Below, one piece after another: positions 23,940-31,851 of a stretch of 64,000 nucleotides of DNA. Source of the DNA: a virus; the IMG/VR virus record IMGVR_UViG_3300021091_005099, positions 49,994-113,993 of that record; one strand, 5' to 3'. Within the stretch, counting starts at the first letter, position 1. Each line of letters begins with the position of its first letter. The position numbers and the translations under genes were made by a program. Below the pieces are notes generated by a model, which was not told the DNA's origin, did not search any database, and saw nothing but the letters and a program-made list of their open reading frames with translations.

Positions 23940-25076
23940 CTATTTCTTTTTTTTTCCTTCGGACAGCTCGTCTGTGTATTCTTTGGTCTCATCCACCATG
24001 TCTCCCAATGCCTTGATCACTGCATCTGGCTGCGCCATGGTGTGTATGGACACTGATGAAAAATCTGCTTCGCTTGGCGTCACTTCTGCCTGTATGCCAG
24101 CATTCTGTAAAGCATTCTTCACTGCGTCGGCATCAGCGTCTGACGTCGGACGCTCCCTGTCAAAGTCACCATCGAGCCTGACATCAAATTGCCTGGCCTC
24201 TGCCTGTCCTTGGAATCCTGATGCTTCTCCCGTGGCCTCTGTGTCTTCGGCCTGGATGTAGCCCTGTTTCTCGTGTTCCGGCCATGCCTTTTTTGGTATC
24301 TTTATCACGCCCTCTTCGCTTCCGGGCTTGATGACCATGATCATTTCCTTTTCATCTGGGCCCAGTATCATCTTGTTGTTCTTGATCTTCTCTGCGGTCG
24401 CTGCGTCCGGTTGCTTTTCTTGTACCGCTTCTGCTTTTTCTTCTGCGGCTTTTTCTTTTTCAGCAATCACTTTCTCTTCTTGTTTCTCAGCGTCGGCGAT
24501 GATCTCTTTAGTTTCCTCAGTCTTGACAAGAATGTTTGATGATTCCTCGTTGTATATTGCTTCATTCTCCGAAATAGAGTTGTAAAGTTCGACCAACGCG
24601 GACTCATCGCATGATTTGATATACTCCTGTACATCTTTTTGCACCACTTCTCTGAATGTCTTTGCGTCATAGGTCTGCTCTTCTTTTTGTTCTGCTTTCA
24701 ATTCTGCCAACTTGGCCTCTAGTTCAGCAATCTTTTCTAATCTATTTGTTTTTTTCTTTGCCTCTTTGATTGGTTTCTTGGGCAGTTTCTTGTCTGATTC
24801 CTCGATGGCTTTGGTTATGTCGCTCTTTTCGCTGGTGATTGATTCTATCAACTTTTCTGCCTTGGCGGAGATCTTGGTGGGTTCTCGGAATTCCTTGATG
24901 CCGGCCAGTCTCGCGATGTCCGCTAATGTGATCTGCCTGTCGTCCAGCACTCTGGGCTCTTTCTTGGCAGCCTCCAGCAGCTCCTGGCGCTCCTGTTCTG
25001 GAGTCATGTTGCTCATCTCGTTGAGCCTTCTCACTAGGTCTGCGAAGTCGTGTGTGCTGTTGGATTTGCGTGCCAT
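23940..25076 (-). CDS. Acidic, coiled-coil phage protein (likely virion-associated)
   Basis: A 378-residue protein. The N-terminus has a conserved-looking ITLADIARLAGIKEFREPTK segment. A long Glu/Lys/Ala coiled coil spans about residues 80-215, and a C-terminal domain of about 90 residues contains RLDGDFDRERPTSDADADAV. It heads a late unit with its own AATAAATA element. A scaffold- or head-associated role is inferred from composition and neighbours only. Confidence 0.7.
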   Translation of the reverse strand: MARKSNSTHDFADLVRRLNEMSNMTPEQERQELLEAAKKEPRVLDDRQITLADIARLAGIKEFREPTKISAKAEKLIESITSEKSDITKAIEESDKKLPKKPIKEAKKKTNRLEKIAELEAKLAELKAEQKEEQTYDAKTFREVVQKDVQEYIKSCDESALVELYNSISENEAIYNEESSNILVKTEETKEIIADAEKQEEKVIAEKEKAAEEKAEAVQEKQPDAATAEKIKNNKMILGPDEKEMIMVIKPGSEEGVIKIPKKAWPEHEKQGYIQAEDTEATGEASGFQGQAEARQFDVRLDGDFDRERPTSDADADAVKNALQNAGIQAEVTPSEADFSSVSIHTMAQPDAVIKALGDMVDETKEYTDELSEGKKKK

Positions 25077-25082
25077 ACGATG

Positions 25083-25090
25083 TATTTATT
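25083..25090 (-). promoter_or_regulatory. Late promoter AATAAATA, 6 nt before ATG 25076
   Basis: The predicted start point is about 1 nt before the ATG. Confidence 0.65.
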
Positions 25091-25149
25091 AAATGCTGTA
25101 TTATAATAATATATTATTATTTTACGAAAATCTAGCTGTTTTTGATGCT

Positions 25150-25539
25150 TTATTTGGTTTTGACGTTCTTGGCCGCGCCTTTTCGGTTTGCGTTGGGGTC
25201 CTGTCTGCGCTTCCTTGCGCCTGCCTTGGCCCGTCCCTTTTTCCCCAGTGCGTAGGCCTTGCTTCTGGGCAGGCACTTGGGCTTGCCCTCCTTGCTTGAA
25301 CCTCTGGCGCAATCACCCCTGATTTTGCCATCGGGTCCGAACCTGACCCATTTCTGCTTGAACCATTTCTTGAGGTTCTCGTCCAGTGATTCGTTGAACA
25401 AAAGATCGCCGCAGTTGACGCAGATGTCGATGTCTTCCTTCTTGACGCAGTTGGGCACTCGCTTGCCGAACATGGTCTTCATGCCCTTCTTCTCATAGCC
25501 CTTCCAGCACTTCTCAGTGATTATCTCAGCTATCCTCAT
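25150..25539 (-). CDS. Small basic Cys-rich protein with N-terminal tag
   Basis: A 129-residue protein. It begins MRIAEIITEK, which matches the tag pattern of neighbouring genes, with ITE as a possible gp21-type cleavage site. The middle has CVNCGDLLF and GKIRGDCARGS, and the C-terminus is very basic (GKKGRAKAGARKRRQ), suggesting nucleic-acid binding. The start at 25539 overlaps the stop of the 39-residue gene (ATGA). A capsid-internal location is inferred. Confidence 0.72.
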   Translation of the reverse strand: MRIAEIITEKCWKGYEKKGMKTMFGKRVPNCVKKEDIDICVNCGDLLFNESLDENLKKWFKQKWVRFGPDGKIRGDCARGSSKEGKPKCLPRSKAYALGKKGRAKAGARKRRQDPNANRKGAAKNVKTK

Positions 25540-25655
25540 TTCTTCTTCCTGCCTGCGCAGTGGGCCTTCTGGCTGAAACCCTTTGGCCTGGCGCAGTTGA
25601 TTGAGCGCTTGTACTTGCCGCTCCATTTCTCTGATATGAATTCGTAATAGCGCAT
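25536..25655 (-). CDS. 39-residue basic protein with FISE tag
   Basis: A small ORF read directly from the sequence: MRYYEFISEKWSGKYKRSIN, then a Cys/His/basic end with KGFSQKAHCAGRKKK. The N-terminus closely resembles the T4 internal-protein capsid-targeting sequence MKTYQEFIAE. Its start lies 1 nt after the preceding stop and its stop overlaps the next ATG, so it is a coupled gene. Confidence 0.75.
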   Translation of the reverse strand: MRYYEFISEKWSGKYKRSINCARPKGFSQKAHCAGRKKK

Positions 25656-25656
25656 T

Positions 25657-27234
25657 TTACTTGCTCTTGTTGCCCCAGTTGGCCGCTCCAACCTTCCTAC
25701 ATCTCACCAGCGCCCCCGATGCGTAGGCTGATGGCCATACCTTGTAACGGCTCTTGACCTTGTGGTAGCAGGCGTCCTGCTTCTCCGTGATGTCTGTGAC
25801 CTCCAGTGCCATTCTGAGGTTGTCCGCCAGATGTGATTCATAGCTGACTTCCTCTTTTTTGTCAGCGTCGGTCTTTGGTGGTTCTTGATTTTGCTTCTCC
25901 TTGCTGGCCATGTACTGTCGCACTGGCTCTCCCAGCTTCTTCATGATCCGTGACTTGAATGGTGTCCTCTGCATCTCTTCCTTCTTGGGCATGTAATTGG
26001 CATACTTGTCCTGCATGTTCTTGACGTAGCCCAGCCCATGTGCTCCGTCCAATCTGACTTTGACCTGCTCGATCTCGCTGGCTATCTCCTTGGCCAGTTG
26101 TGTGTTGCCCTGTGACTTGGCACTGTCAAGTGCTGAGTTCATGGCCTTGACCACTGGCACGCTGTTGTCTATAGCGTTGCTGATGGTGCCCACTCCCGCG
26201 ATGCTGCCTGCAATGATGCCGGCCGCTGCTAATCTTTGTAAAAATCCTTTTAGGTCCTCGTCCAGTTCAACTTCTTTCAAATTATCGTAGTTCTTTTTGA
26301 AGTAATCCTGTGCCACCGTGTAATTGCCTGATGAGAACACGATCTTGCCATTTTTGTCCAACACGTCGTACTTGCCTTTTGATGACTGGCTAATGTAAGG
26401 TTTTTGTGTGCTTTCGAAATGCCTGCTGTAAGGTCTAGACTTGGCGAACTCCCTGCCAAAACTAAATTCCTGTCTTTGAGCCAATTCTTTGGCTGAAAAT
26501 CCTGGTGCTACCACTCCACCCCTGGCTGCTTTAGCAACATCTGCTCTATTTTGAAAATATGCCTTGATCTCATCTGGATTCATCATGTCCAGTTTCTTCT
26601 TCCTGGCCGCCATGCTGCCGGACATCTGCGACCCCTCATGCTGCTGATTTTCTCTGTTCTCCTTGGCGCGCTCCTTCTCAAACTGCTGCACGCGCTTCTT
26701 CAATATGTTCAGCATGCCGGGCTTGGTCTCGATGTCATCCACAGCGGTCTCCGTGGCCAGTATCTCGTCTATGTTCTTCTTCACTATCTCAGCGTGCCTC
26801 TGGTGCAGGTCGCCTATCTCTTCCCTGTAGGGGTTCAATTTCTGATAGTCCTCGTAGTGATAGGCCGCGTCCAGCATGTCCACCGCCCGGTTCATCTTGG
26901 TTTGTATCCAGCCCTCTATGTCATCTCCCGGCTGTACCATTGTGGTGATCTTCAGCGCAGCCTGTGCAGTGTGGTACAACTGCTCTCGGCTCATGTGTCC
27001 CTCGCCGGAATCTTCTTTGTAAATGTGCTCGGTCTCAAGATAATCCGCAATGCCCTTGATGTAGCCCGACGCTATGTCAATCTTTTTTGCCACCCAGGAT
27101 TCCATCTCCTGGTCGTTGCTGAGTAAATTGTGTAATTTTATCGCGTATTTGCCCGCCCTGATGGCCTGTGTGAGGAACATGCTGGCTTCATAGGTGTCTG
27201 GTTGCACTGGTGCGTTTATCTCGTTGATGCGCAT
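25657..27234 (-). CDS. Large tagged phage protein with conserved C-terminal motif
   Basis: A 525-residue protein starting MRINEINAPVQPDTYE. It has a long helical N-terminal half, a hydrophobic segment near residue 335 (LAAAGIIAGSIAGVG) and a C-terminal motif YKVWPSAYASGALVRCRKVG followed by AANWGNK. This C-terminal motif recurs in marine phages in my recollection. A CATAAATA element 5 nt upstream predicts a leaderless late message. A head-internal or ejection-protein role is plausible but not shown. Confidence 0.72.
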   Translation of the reverse strand: MRINEINAPVQPDTYEASMFLTQAIRAGKYAIKLHNLLSNDQEMESWVAKKIDIASGYIKGIADYLETEHIYKEDSGEGHMSREQLYHTAQAALKITTMVQPGDDIEGWIQTKMNRAVDMLDAAYHYEDYQKLNPYREEIGDLHQRHAEIVKKNIDEILATETAVDDIETKPGMLNILKKRVQQFEKERAKENRENQQHEGSQMSGSMAARKKKLDMMNPDEIKAYFQNRADVAKAARGGVVAPGFSAKELAQRQEFSFGREFAKSRPYSRHFESTQKPYISQSSKGKYDVLDKNGKIVFSSGNYTVAQDYFKKNYDNLKEVELDEDLKGFLQRLAAAGIIAGSIAGVGTISNAIDNSVPVVKAMNSALDSAKSQGNTQLAKEIASEIEQVKVRLDGAHGLGYVKNMQDKYANYMPKKEEMQRTPFKSRIMKKLGEPVRQYMASKEKQNQEPPKTDADKKEEVSYESHLADNLRMALEVTDITEKQDACYHKVKSRYKVWPSAYASGALVRCRKVGAANWGNKSK

Positions 27235-27239
27235 GTGCG

Positions 27240-27247
27240 TATTTATG
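27240..27247 (-). promoter_or_regulatory. Late promoter CATAAATA, leaderless start at 27234
   Basis: The element ends 5 nt before the ATG, so with T4 geometry the start point is the A of the ATG. Confidence 0.7.
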
Positions 27248-27264
27248 CTGCGAACTGCCTAGAA

Positions 27265-27441
27265 CTATTCCTCTGTGAAACCCTCTTCGCATAGATCACA
27301 GGAGCAGGTCCTGCACACCTCTATCTTCCACCGATGCCTAACCACGCTGCCCACTTTTTCATGTTCCCAGCGCTCCAGTCGCTTGCCACAGTGGCTACCG
27401 TGTCCGCAGTTGACGCAGTAGTCTTTGCTTTTGATTTCCAT
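27265..27441 (-). CDS. 58-residue double zinc-ribbon-like protein
   Basis: An ORF read by eye in what otherwise looks like a gap: MEIKSKDYCVNCGHGSHCGK, a basic middle, then CRTCSCDLCEEGF. Four Cys pairs or near-pairs suggest one or two zinc sites. The start overlaps the stop of the MKIKEV gene (ATGATG, with AAGGAG upstream). The function is unknown. Confidence 0.65.
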   Translation of the reverse strand: MEIKSKDYCVNCGHGSHCGKRLERWEHEKVGSVVRHRWKIEVCRTCSCDLCEEGFTEE

Positions 27442-27707
27442 CATCTCCTTGCAAATCCCGGGCCACCAAACAGGTTGGTGCCTTTCAATTCATGGGCGCC
27501 CTTGGCAGTGCCGTCCGCTTTCTTTGGAGTGTAGGCCCGTGGCACTCTGGGTGCTCGTGTACCTGATTGTCCTGGAGTTCCTGTAAAGCTCTTCTTGAAT
27601 CTGTCTGGCCCTATGGCCACGTGTGGGTTGGCAATGCTGGCGATGTTGCCTGCGCTAGTCGCTCCTGCTGATGCTGTCTCTCTGATCATTACTTCTTTGA
27701 TTTTCAT
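27441..27707 (-). CDS. Tagged small basic protein
   Basis: An 88-residue protein starting MKIKEVMIRETASAGATSAG, with IRE as a possible processing site. The rest is Gly/Pro/Arg-rich and basic. An AATAAATA element lies 5 nt upstream. It belongs to the family of short-tagged proteins in this region and is inferred to be capsid-associated. Confidence 0.7.
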   Translation of the reverse strand: MKIKEVMIRETASAGATSAGNIASIANPHVAIGPDRFKKSFTGTPGQSGTRAPRVPRAYTPKKADGTAKGAHELKGTNLFGGPGFARR

Positions 27708-27712
27708 ATTCC

Positions 27713-27720
27713 TATTTATT
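27713..27720 (-). promoter_or_regulatory. Late promoter AATAAATA, leaderless start at 27707
   Basis: Five nt separate the element from the ATG, which puts the predicted start point exactly at the ATG. Confidence 0.7.
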
Positions 27721-27735
27721 TTTTTTTAGATTTTT

Positions 27736-28269
27736 TTATTCTCCTTGCCAATTATAATACCATGGAGACCTAAATTTTGGTGTTACAATGTCAAGATGTT
27801 TAACCAAATCACAAGCAAACACTCCAGAACCACCTATAGTTAAATGTGATACGTTCTCTACACAATTATTTTTTTTATCTTTCCAGAAAAGATAAGGTAT
27901 CAAATCAAAGGCTGTTGAACGCGGTTCTTGGAATTTAAAATTATGCGTAGATTTAATTGTATCAAGAACATATTGATAATCATTACAAGGCACAAGAAGA
28001 CATGTATGAAATTTAATCAACGTAGATTTAGTCATAAAACCATTGTTATAATTACTATCGCTATTTTTTATTTCTAGTCTAATAGAATGTTTCCATGCAC
28101 CTGTCAAGTCCAATTGATAAAATCTTAAATTAGGTATAGAATTATAATCTTCAAAATTGTGTGGTTCAATATCAAATTCATCGATGAAAATATTATCAAA
28201 AAAGATTCTAGTGTTAGGTCTTTTTTTATAAATTTCACAATAAAACCCCAATGCTAACACGTTTAACAT
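27736..28269 (-). CDS. AT-rich hypothetical protein after SpeD
   Basis: A 177-residue protein with strongly AT-rich codons, starting 2 nt after the SpeD stop. It contains LTGAWKHSIRLEIKNSDSNY and LIPYLFWKDKKNNCVENV. No family is recognised. The tight spacing suggests that it arrived with or works with SpeD. Confidence 0.6.
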   Translation of the reverse strand: MLNVLALGFYCEIYKKRPNTRIFFDNIFIDEFDIEPHNFEDYNSIPNLRFYQLDLTGAWKHSIRLEIKNSDSNYNNGFMTKSTLIKFHTCLLVPCNDYQYVLDTIKSTHNFKFQEPRSTAFDLIPYLFWKDKKNNCVENVSHLTIGGSGVFACDLVKHLDIVTPKFRSPWYYNWQGE

Positions 28270-28271
28270 TC

Positions 28272-28643
28272 TTATATCTTTGGTGCTTGTCTAGTTAAGA
28301 ATTTGGTTGTATATTTTTTAGGACCAAAATGTTTCTTTATAATTTTCTCTGCCAATTTTGGATCGAATCTTTTGCAACTAAAAATATCAAAATATGCTGT
28401 GCCATCGAGATCCATAAAATGTGCAGATATGTTTGACGTCTTGATCAATTGAATCATGCTGTAACCTTGATTTTTATGTCCTGATAATAGATATTCTATT
28501 TGAGGTTTTCCATGTGGAATCATTTTGATCGTGTGTAGAAGATCTTTTATGAAATTTTCGATCGCCTTCTTATTTTTAATGTTATCATTGCAACCGCTGC
28601 AATCCAACATCAAATGATATCCCCAAGCAGAATTATTCTTCAT
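28272..28643 (-). CDS. speD: S-adenosylmethionine decarboxylase proenzyme
   Basis: A 123-residue protein matching bacterial-type SpeD: WGYHLMLDCSGCN, MIPHGKPQIEYLLSG, MIQLIKTSNISAH and YFDIFSCKRFD. S70 in TSNISAH corresponds to the serine that becomes the pyruvoyl group after self-cleavage; the preceding residue is Thr where Glu is common. It makes decarboxylated SAM for spermidine synthesis. Phage SpeD is known in marine T4-like phages. An AATAAGTA element lies 5 nt upstream. Confidence 0.85.
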   Translation of the reverse strand: MKNNSAWGYHLMLDCSGCNDNIKNKKAIENFIKDLLHTIKMIPHGKPQIEYLLSGHKNQGYSMIQLIKTSNISAHFMDLDGTAYFDIFSCKRFDPKLAEKIIKKHFGPKKYTTKFLTRQAPKI

Positions 28644-28648
28644 GCTCG

Positions 28649-28656
28649 TACTTATT
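28649..28656 (-). promoter_or_regulatory. Late-type promoter variant AATAAGTA, leaderless start at 28643
   Basis: One base differs from NATAAATA, with the same 5-nt spacing to the ATG as the consensus elements. Confidence 0.5.
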
Positions 28657-28672
28657 TTAATTTTTTGTCTGT

Positions 28673-28987
28673 TTATTTTTTCTTGCCTTGCCGCATGTTG
28701 ATCTGCCAGTGTGCCAGCTGTTTCTTGCGTGGCGAAGCAGTTTTAGAACTGCGTATCTTCTTAAGTTGCGCGATGGTGGCACCCTTGGGTATGCCTGCTC
28801 GCTTGCTGTCACCTTTGCGTCCCGGACCCTTGCCATCCGCGAAATTCTCTTGTATGGAATTGATCAGATGCAATTTTCTTAAATTTCTCTCTGTTTCGCC
28901 AGGTCGCACATCCTGGGTGGTGTTTTGCTTGGTGATTATGCCAACCCCAGCAGCATCTTCTCTATGAACTATCTCTCTGATCTTCAT
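28673..28987 (-). CDS. Tagged small basic DNA-binding-like protein
   Basis: A 104-residue protein starting MKIREIVHREDAAGVG. Its C-terminal half is basic and glycine-rich (DGKGPGRKGDSKRAGIPKGA, then SPRKKQLAHWQINMRQGKKK), suggesting nucleic-acid contact. It overlaps the preceding 55-residue gene by 4 nt. It belongs to the MKIREI-tag group. Confidence 0.7.
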   Translation of the reverse strand: MKIREIVHREDAAGVGIITKQNTTQDVRPGETERNLRKLHLINSIQENFADGKGPGRKGDSKRAGIPKGATIAQLKKIRSSKTASPRKKQLAHWQINMRQGKKK

Positions 28988-29151
28988 CGCACTCGGAACG
29001 GGTAGCCCATGGGGAAGCCCGCATGGTATCCCATCTTGTTGCCCTGTTTGACCCTGGTGGTGGCACGCTTCTCGTATCGGTTGATGATGCGATTCACGTC
29101 AGGATGTATCATGTTGGGGTCTTTGGTGTATAGTATTTCTCTTATCTTCAT
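28984..29151 (-). CDS. 55-residue tagged basic protein
   Basis: It starts MKIREILYTKDPNMIHPDVN at 29151, where the ATG overlaps the upstream stop (ATGA). The longer in-frame reading up to 29232 lies inside that gene and is rejected. The remainder is basic (RYEKRATTRVKQGNKMGYH). It shares the N-terminal tag with its neighbours. Confidence 0.68.
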   Translation of the reverse strand: MKIREILYTKDPNMIHPDVNRIINRYEKRATTRVKQGNKMGYHAGFPMGYPFRVR

Positions 29152-29717
29152 GCGGCAACCCGGTTGTCTATTTCTGCAAACAGTGATTTTATTTTGGCCA
29201 CATTGGGATGATTGTTTGTGGTGTTGTTCCACACGTAGGACTTCAGTGGTTGGCGGGCTTTTTTTGCCAGGAATGCACGGTGGTTACCGTCAACGATTTC
29301 TGATCCTCGTGGTGATCGAGACATTGTCATGGGTGGCAGCTTGGAAAAGTCTATTGTTCTGGGATCTGCGTCATTCTGCCTAAAATATCTTGCCGGCCTA
29401 CCTGCTTCCTTATCTTGTACATATTGATTATATCTTTTTTCCAACTCCAACTCATACTCTCGCTCGTGTGGTGGTATTTGGCTGGCCTGTAAGACCACCG
29501 GACCGGTCAACACCCATTGATCTATTTCATATATAAATCTTCTCCATTCTGCAAAAGGCACTTCGTCTCGGTAAGCGAAATCAATGATCTCACGTTGCTT
29601 GGGGAACATTTCCCCCAATAATTTTCTAATTACATCGGAATGCTGTTGTGTCACAATGGCATTGATCTTGGAGAAATTTTGTTTAAATAAATCTTCTGTG
29701 ATTTCCCTGATCTTCAT
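29148..29717 (-). CDS. ParB/sulfiredoxin-like protein with MKIREI tag
   Basis: A 189-residue protein. After the tag MKIREITEDLF comes a helical region and a C-terminal segment SEIVDGNHRAFLAKKA that resembles the ParB/Srx nucleotide-binding motif (DGNHR). ParB-like domains bind or cut DNA or hydrolyse nucleotides. With a capsid-targeting-like tag (ITE), it could be packaged and injected. It overlaps the Dps stop (ATGA). Confidence 0.65.
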   Translation of the reverse strand: MKIREITEDLFKQNFSKINAIVTQQHSDVIRKLLGEMFPKQREIIDFAYRDEVPFAEWRRFIYEIDQWVLTGPVVLQASQIPPHEREYELELEKRYNQYVQDKEAGRPARYFRQNDADPRTIDFSKLPPMTMSRSPRGSEIVDGNHRAFLAKKARQPLKSYVWNNTTNNHPNVAKIKSLFAEIDNRVAA

Positions 29718-30154
29718 TTTTTCACTGTGCTCCTCAGCATCCAGCCGTGCTTGCTGTGCCTGTCGATCCTTTCAGCTATGAAGTCACTGAATCCATGCAG
29801 GTGGTTGGCCTCCAACACGTCAAAGGCCGCGTTCAAGCTCTTCAGCACCTTGTCGTTGCTGTCGATCAAATTCTCATACATCTTTTCCGCTGCAGGTATC
29901 TCGTCCGACTGCTGTATGGTGGCCAATTCTCGTAATCGATCAAACACTCCTGGGGCATATGTGCCCATGGCCCTAAGCTCTTCCGCGAACTTGTCAATGG
30001 CCTCGAAAACTTCTTCATATATCTTGCCCAGCAGCTCATGATCCTGTGGGAAGTTCCTGCCTTCCACGTTCCAGTGATAGTAGTGTGCCTGTAGGTAAAA
30101 AAGGAAGCTGTCCGCAAAGGCCTGTTTTGCGATCTTGCCTATTTCTGGAGTCAT
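29714..30154 (-). CDS. dps: Dps-like DNA-protecting ferritin
   Basis: A 146-residue ferritin-like protein. YHWNVEGRNFPQDHELLGKI and EAIDKFAEELRAMG give the ferroxidase residues H27, H39, D54 and E58, with the same spacing (12, 15, 4) as E. coli Dps H51, H63, D78 and E82. Dps binds DNA and oxidises iron with peroxide. The C-terminal RIDRHSKHGWMLRS is typical. It may protect phage or host DNA from oxidative damage. Confidence 0.85.
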   Translation of the reverse strand: MTPEIGKIAKQAFADSFLFYLQAHYYHWNVEGRNFPQDHELLGKIYEEVFEAIDKFAEELRAMGTYAPGVFDRLRELATIQQSDEIPAAEKMYENLIDSNDKVLKSLNAAFDVLEANHLHGFSDFIAERIDRHSKHGWMLRSTVKK

Positions 30155-30160
30155 GATATG

Positions 30161-30757
30161 TTACTTATCCACCTGTTGGTGCTGGCCGAACTGGCTTGGA
30201 TTTCCACCCTTTATCAAAGCTGCCCACACGGTGAGCTGCCGGCAGAACCTCTCTATCTCCTCTGCCAGCTCCTTGTCTTTCATGATGTTGTCCCTGCCCT
30301 GTGGTTTGGCCTCAACTGTGCATCTGGGAGGTATGGTAAAACCCAATTGCGTGGCGAAGTTCAAAAACATTCCATGGATGTGCTGGAATCCATCGCCGCC
30401 TCCTGAAACCACGGAGCCGAAAACCTTGTTGTAGTTGGGATAGTATTTGTTGTCTCTGCTCCAGCCGTCGATGTAGTCAAAACGCTCGATAACAGATGAT
30501 ATGTAGCCGCTGTGCAGACCCCACCAGATGGGAGTGGCGAATATCAATCCATCATAGTTTTTTATAAAGTCCGCCAGTATGGGTTTGAGCTGATCATCGT
30601 AGCTCTCCGTGCCGCATTCATAGTCTATCTCATTCATGGTGATTATTTTGCACTCGGAACCTTGCTTCTTGAATTCAGCAGCTACCAATTCGCACACGGC
30701 ATAGGTGTTGCTGACTTCGGTTTTCTTTAGGCTGCCATTGAATATCATGAATTTCAT
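30161..30757 (-). CDS. NAD(P)H-dependent flavin reductase / flavodoxin-fold protein
   Basis: A 198-residue protein starting MKFMIFNGSLKKTEVSNTYA, typical of the FMN-binding loop of NADPH-dependent FMN reductases, then FATPIWWGLHSG and GSVVSGGGDGFQHIHG for the flavin edge. The ATG at 30757 is chosen over an in-frame upstream ATG (30781), which lies inside the radical SAM gene. A CTTAAATA element ends 5 nt upstream. It may supply reduced flavin or electrons, for example to the neighbouring radical SAM enzyme. Confidence 0.8.
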   Translation of the reverse strand: MKFMIFNGSLKKTEVSNTYAVCELVAAEFKKQGSECKIITMNEIDYECGTESYDDQLKPILADFIKNYDGLIFATPIWWGLHSGYISSVIERFDYIDGWSRDNKYYPNYNKVFGSVVSGGGDGFQHIHGMFLNFATQLGFTIPPRCTVEAKPQGRDNIMKDKELAEEIERFCRQLTVWAALIKGGNPSQFGQHQQVDK

Positions 30758-30762
30758 ATGAG

Positions 30763-30770
30763 TATTTAAG
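30763..30770 (-). promoter_or_regulatory. Late-type promoter variant CTTAAATA, leaderless start at 30757
   Basis: Same 5-nt spacing as the consensus late elements; TTAAATA in place of ATAAATA. Confidence 0.5.
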
Positions 30771-31845
30771 CAAAAATCCAAGTATTTAAAAATACGTCCA
30801 CATCTTCAAGCCTTAAAGTTCTGTGCATATCCTGCGATTTTATCTCATTTTTCAACATTTCATGTAGATTTTTGTCATAGTTGTCTTCACTATATTTTTT
30901 AATCAGCGATTCTACATTTAATCTGAATTGGTGCGCTTTATAATTGTCTATGTTAAATTTCTTTATTTTTATTAGGTTATCAATGTATCTCTGTCTTTGT
31001 TCCATTGGCACTGCGGCATGAGTCCATATGTTTCCCACGACAGGACTAAGACTGATGCTGCGGGTGTATTGACTCATCCATTCCACAGTATTTTTTATGT
31101 CATGCACAGTGATATTGGAAGCGACCAAATTAAACATGATAGAGATACCATTGTTTCTACAAAAATTTATGTTCTCTTCAAATTTGTTCCATTCGAGGGG
31201 ATATCTAACGTAAGATCCCAATTGTCCTATAGCATCGCAGGAAATTGTTACAGTAAAATTTTTGAATAATGTTATGATTTTTTTCCATCTAGATGGCAAA
31301 TTTTTCAAATTGGTATTGATGACTATTTCACAATCTGGATTCTCGATGGCCAAATCTTTTAAGAATTCCAAATAAGATGCATTGTACGTGGGTTCTCCAC
31401 CGGCCATGTAAACTTTTTTTAAATCTTTTTTATTATATTTGTTTAAATTGTGTTTAGGTTTTGTTAATTTTATCCCCTTCTCTTTCGCCCACAATGTGCT
31501 GGCCCCTGGACCACATGTTTTGCATTTCAAATTACAAGTAGGATCGTTTCTTATGTCTATGTATTGTATGTTTGTTTCATCTATTTTTGGTGCTGAAAAT
31601 TTCCTAACCCATTTTATTGTTTCTCTTATTCTGGGACTACTTTCTCCCTGTCTTTCCTGCTCATAACAGCTATTGCAGACACTGGGTTGTTGTCCTTCCA
31701 GCATTAATCGTCTCACATCATCCAAACTGTTATTCGCTGATAGAGCCGATCCATAACAACAAGGTCTTTGTCTTCCGCTTAGATCTAGGTGTTCGTGTAT
31801 CCAAGGCAATACACAGATAGCTTTGTTAGCACGTGTATCAAACAT
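30766..31845 (-). CDS. Twitch/SPASM-type radical SAM protein
   Basis: A 359-residue AT-rich protein. The radical SAM triad is CNLKCKTC (C104, C108, C111) and the following MAGGEP fits the SAM-binding loop. Extra cysteines occur before it (CVLPWIHEHL, PCCYG, CNSCYEQE), suggesting an auxiliary cluster. Twitch/SPASM enzymes often modify peptides or proteins. The substrate is unknown. Confidence 0.8.
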   Translation of the reverse strand: MFDTRANKAICVLPWIHEHLDLSGRQRPCCYGSALSANNSLDDVRRLMLEGQQPSVCNSCYEQERQGESSPRIRETIKWVRKFSAPKIDETNIQYIDIRNDPTCNLKCKTCGPGASTLWAKEKGIKLTKPKHNLNKYNKKDLKKVYMAGGEPTYNASYLEFLKDLAIENPDCEIVINTNLKNLPSRWKKIITLFKNFTVTISCDAIGQLGSYVRYPLEWNKFEENINFCRNNGISIMFNLVASNITVHDIKNTVEWMSQYTRSISLSPVVGNIWTHAAVPMEQRQRYIDNLIKIKKFNIDNYKAHQFRLNVESLIKKYSEDNYDKNLHEMLKNEIKSQDMHRTLRLEDVDVFLNTWIFA

Positions 31846-31851
31846 GGTTGA

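Noticed and set aside
30162-30169. GATAAGTA before Dps as a late promoter
   Set aside because: It is made of the last two codons and stop of the upstream gene, deviates from consensus and has the longest spacer (7 nt), so chance is a fair explanation.
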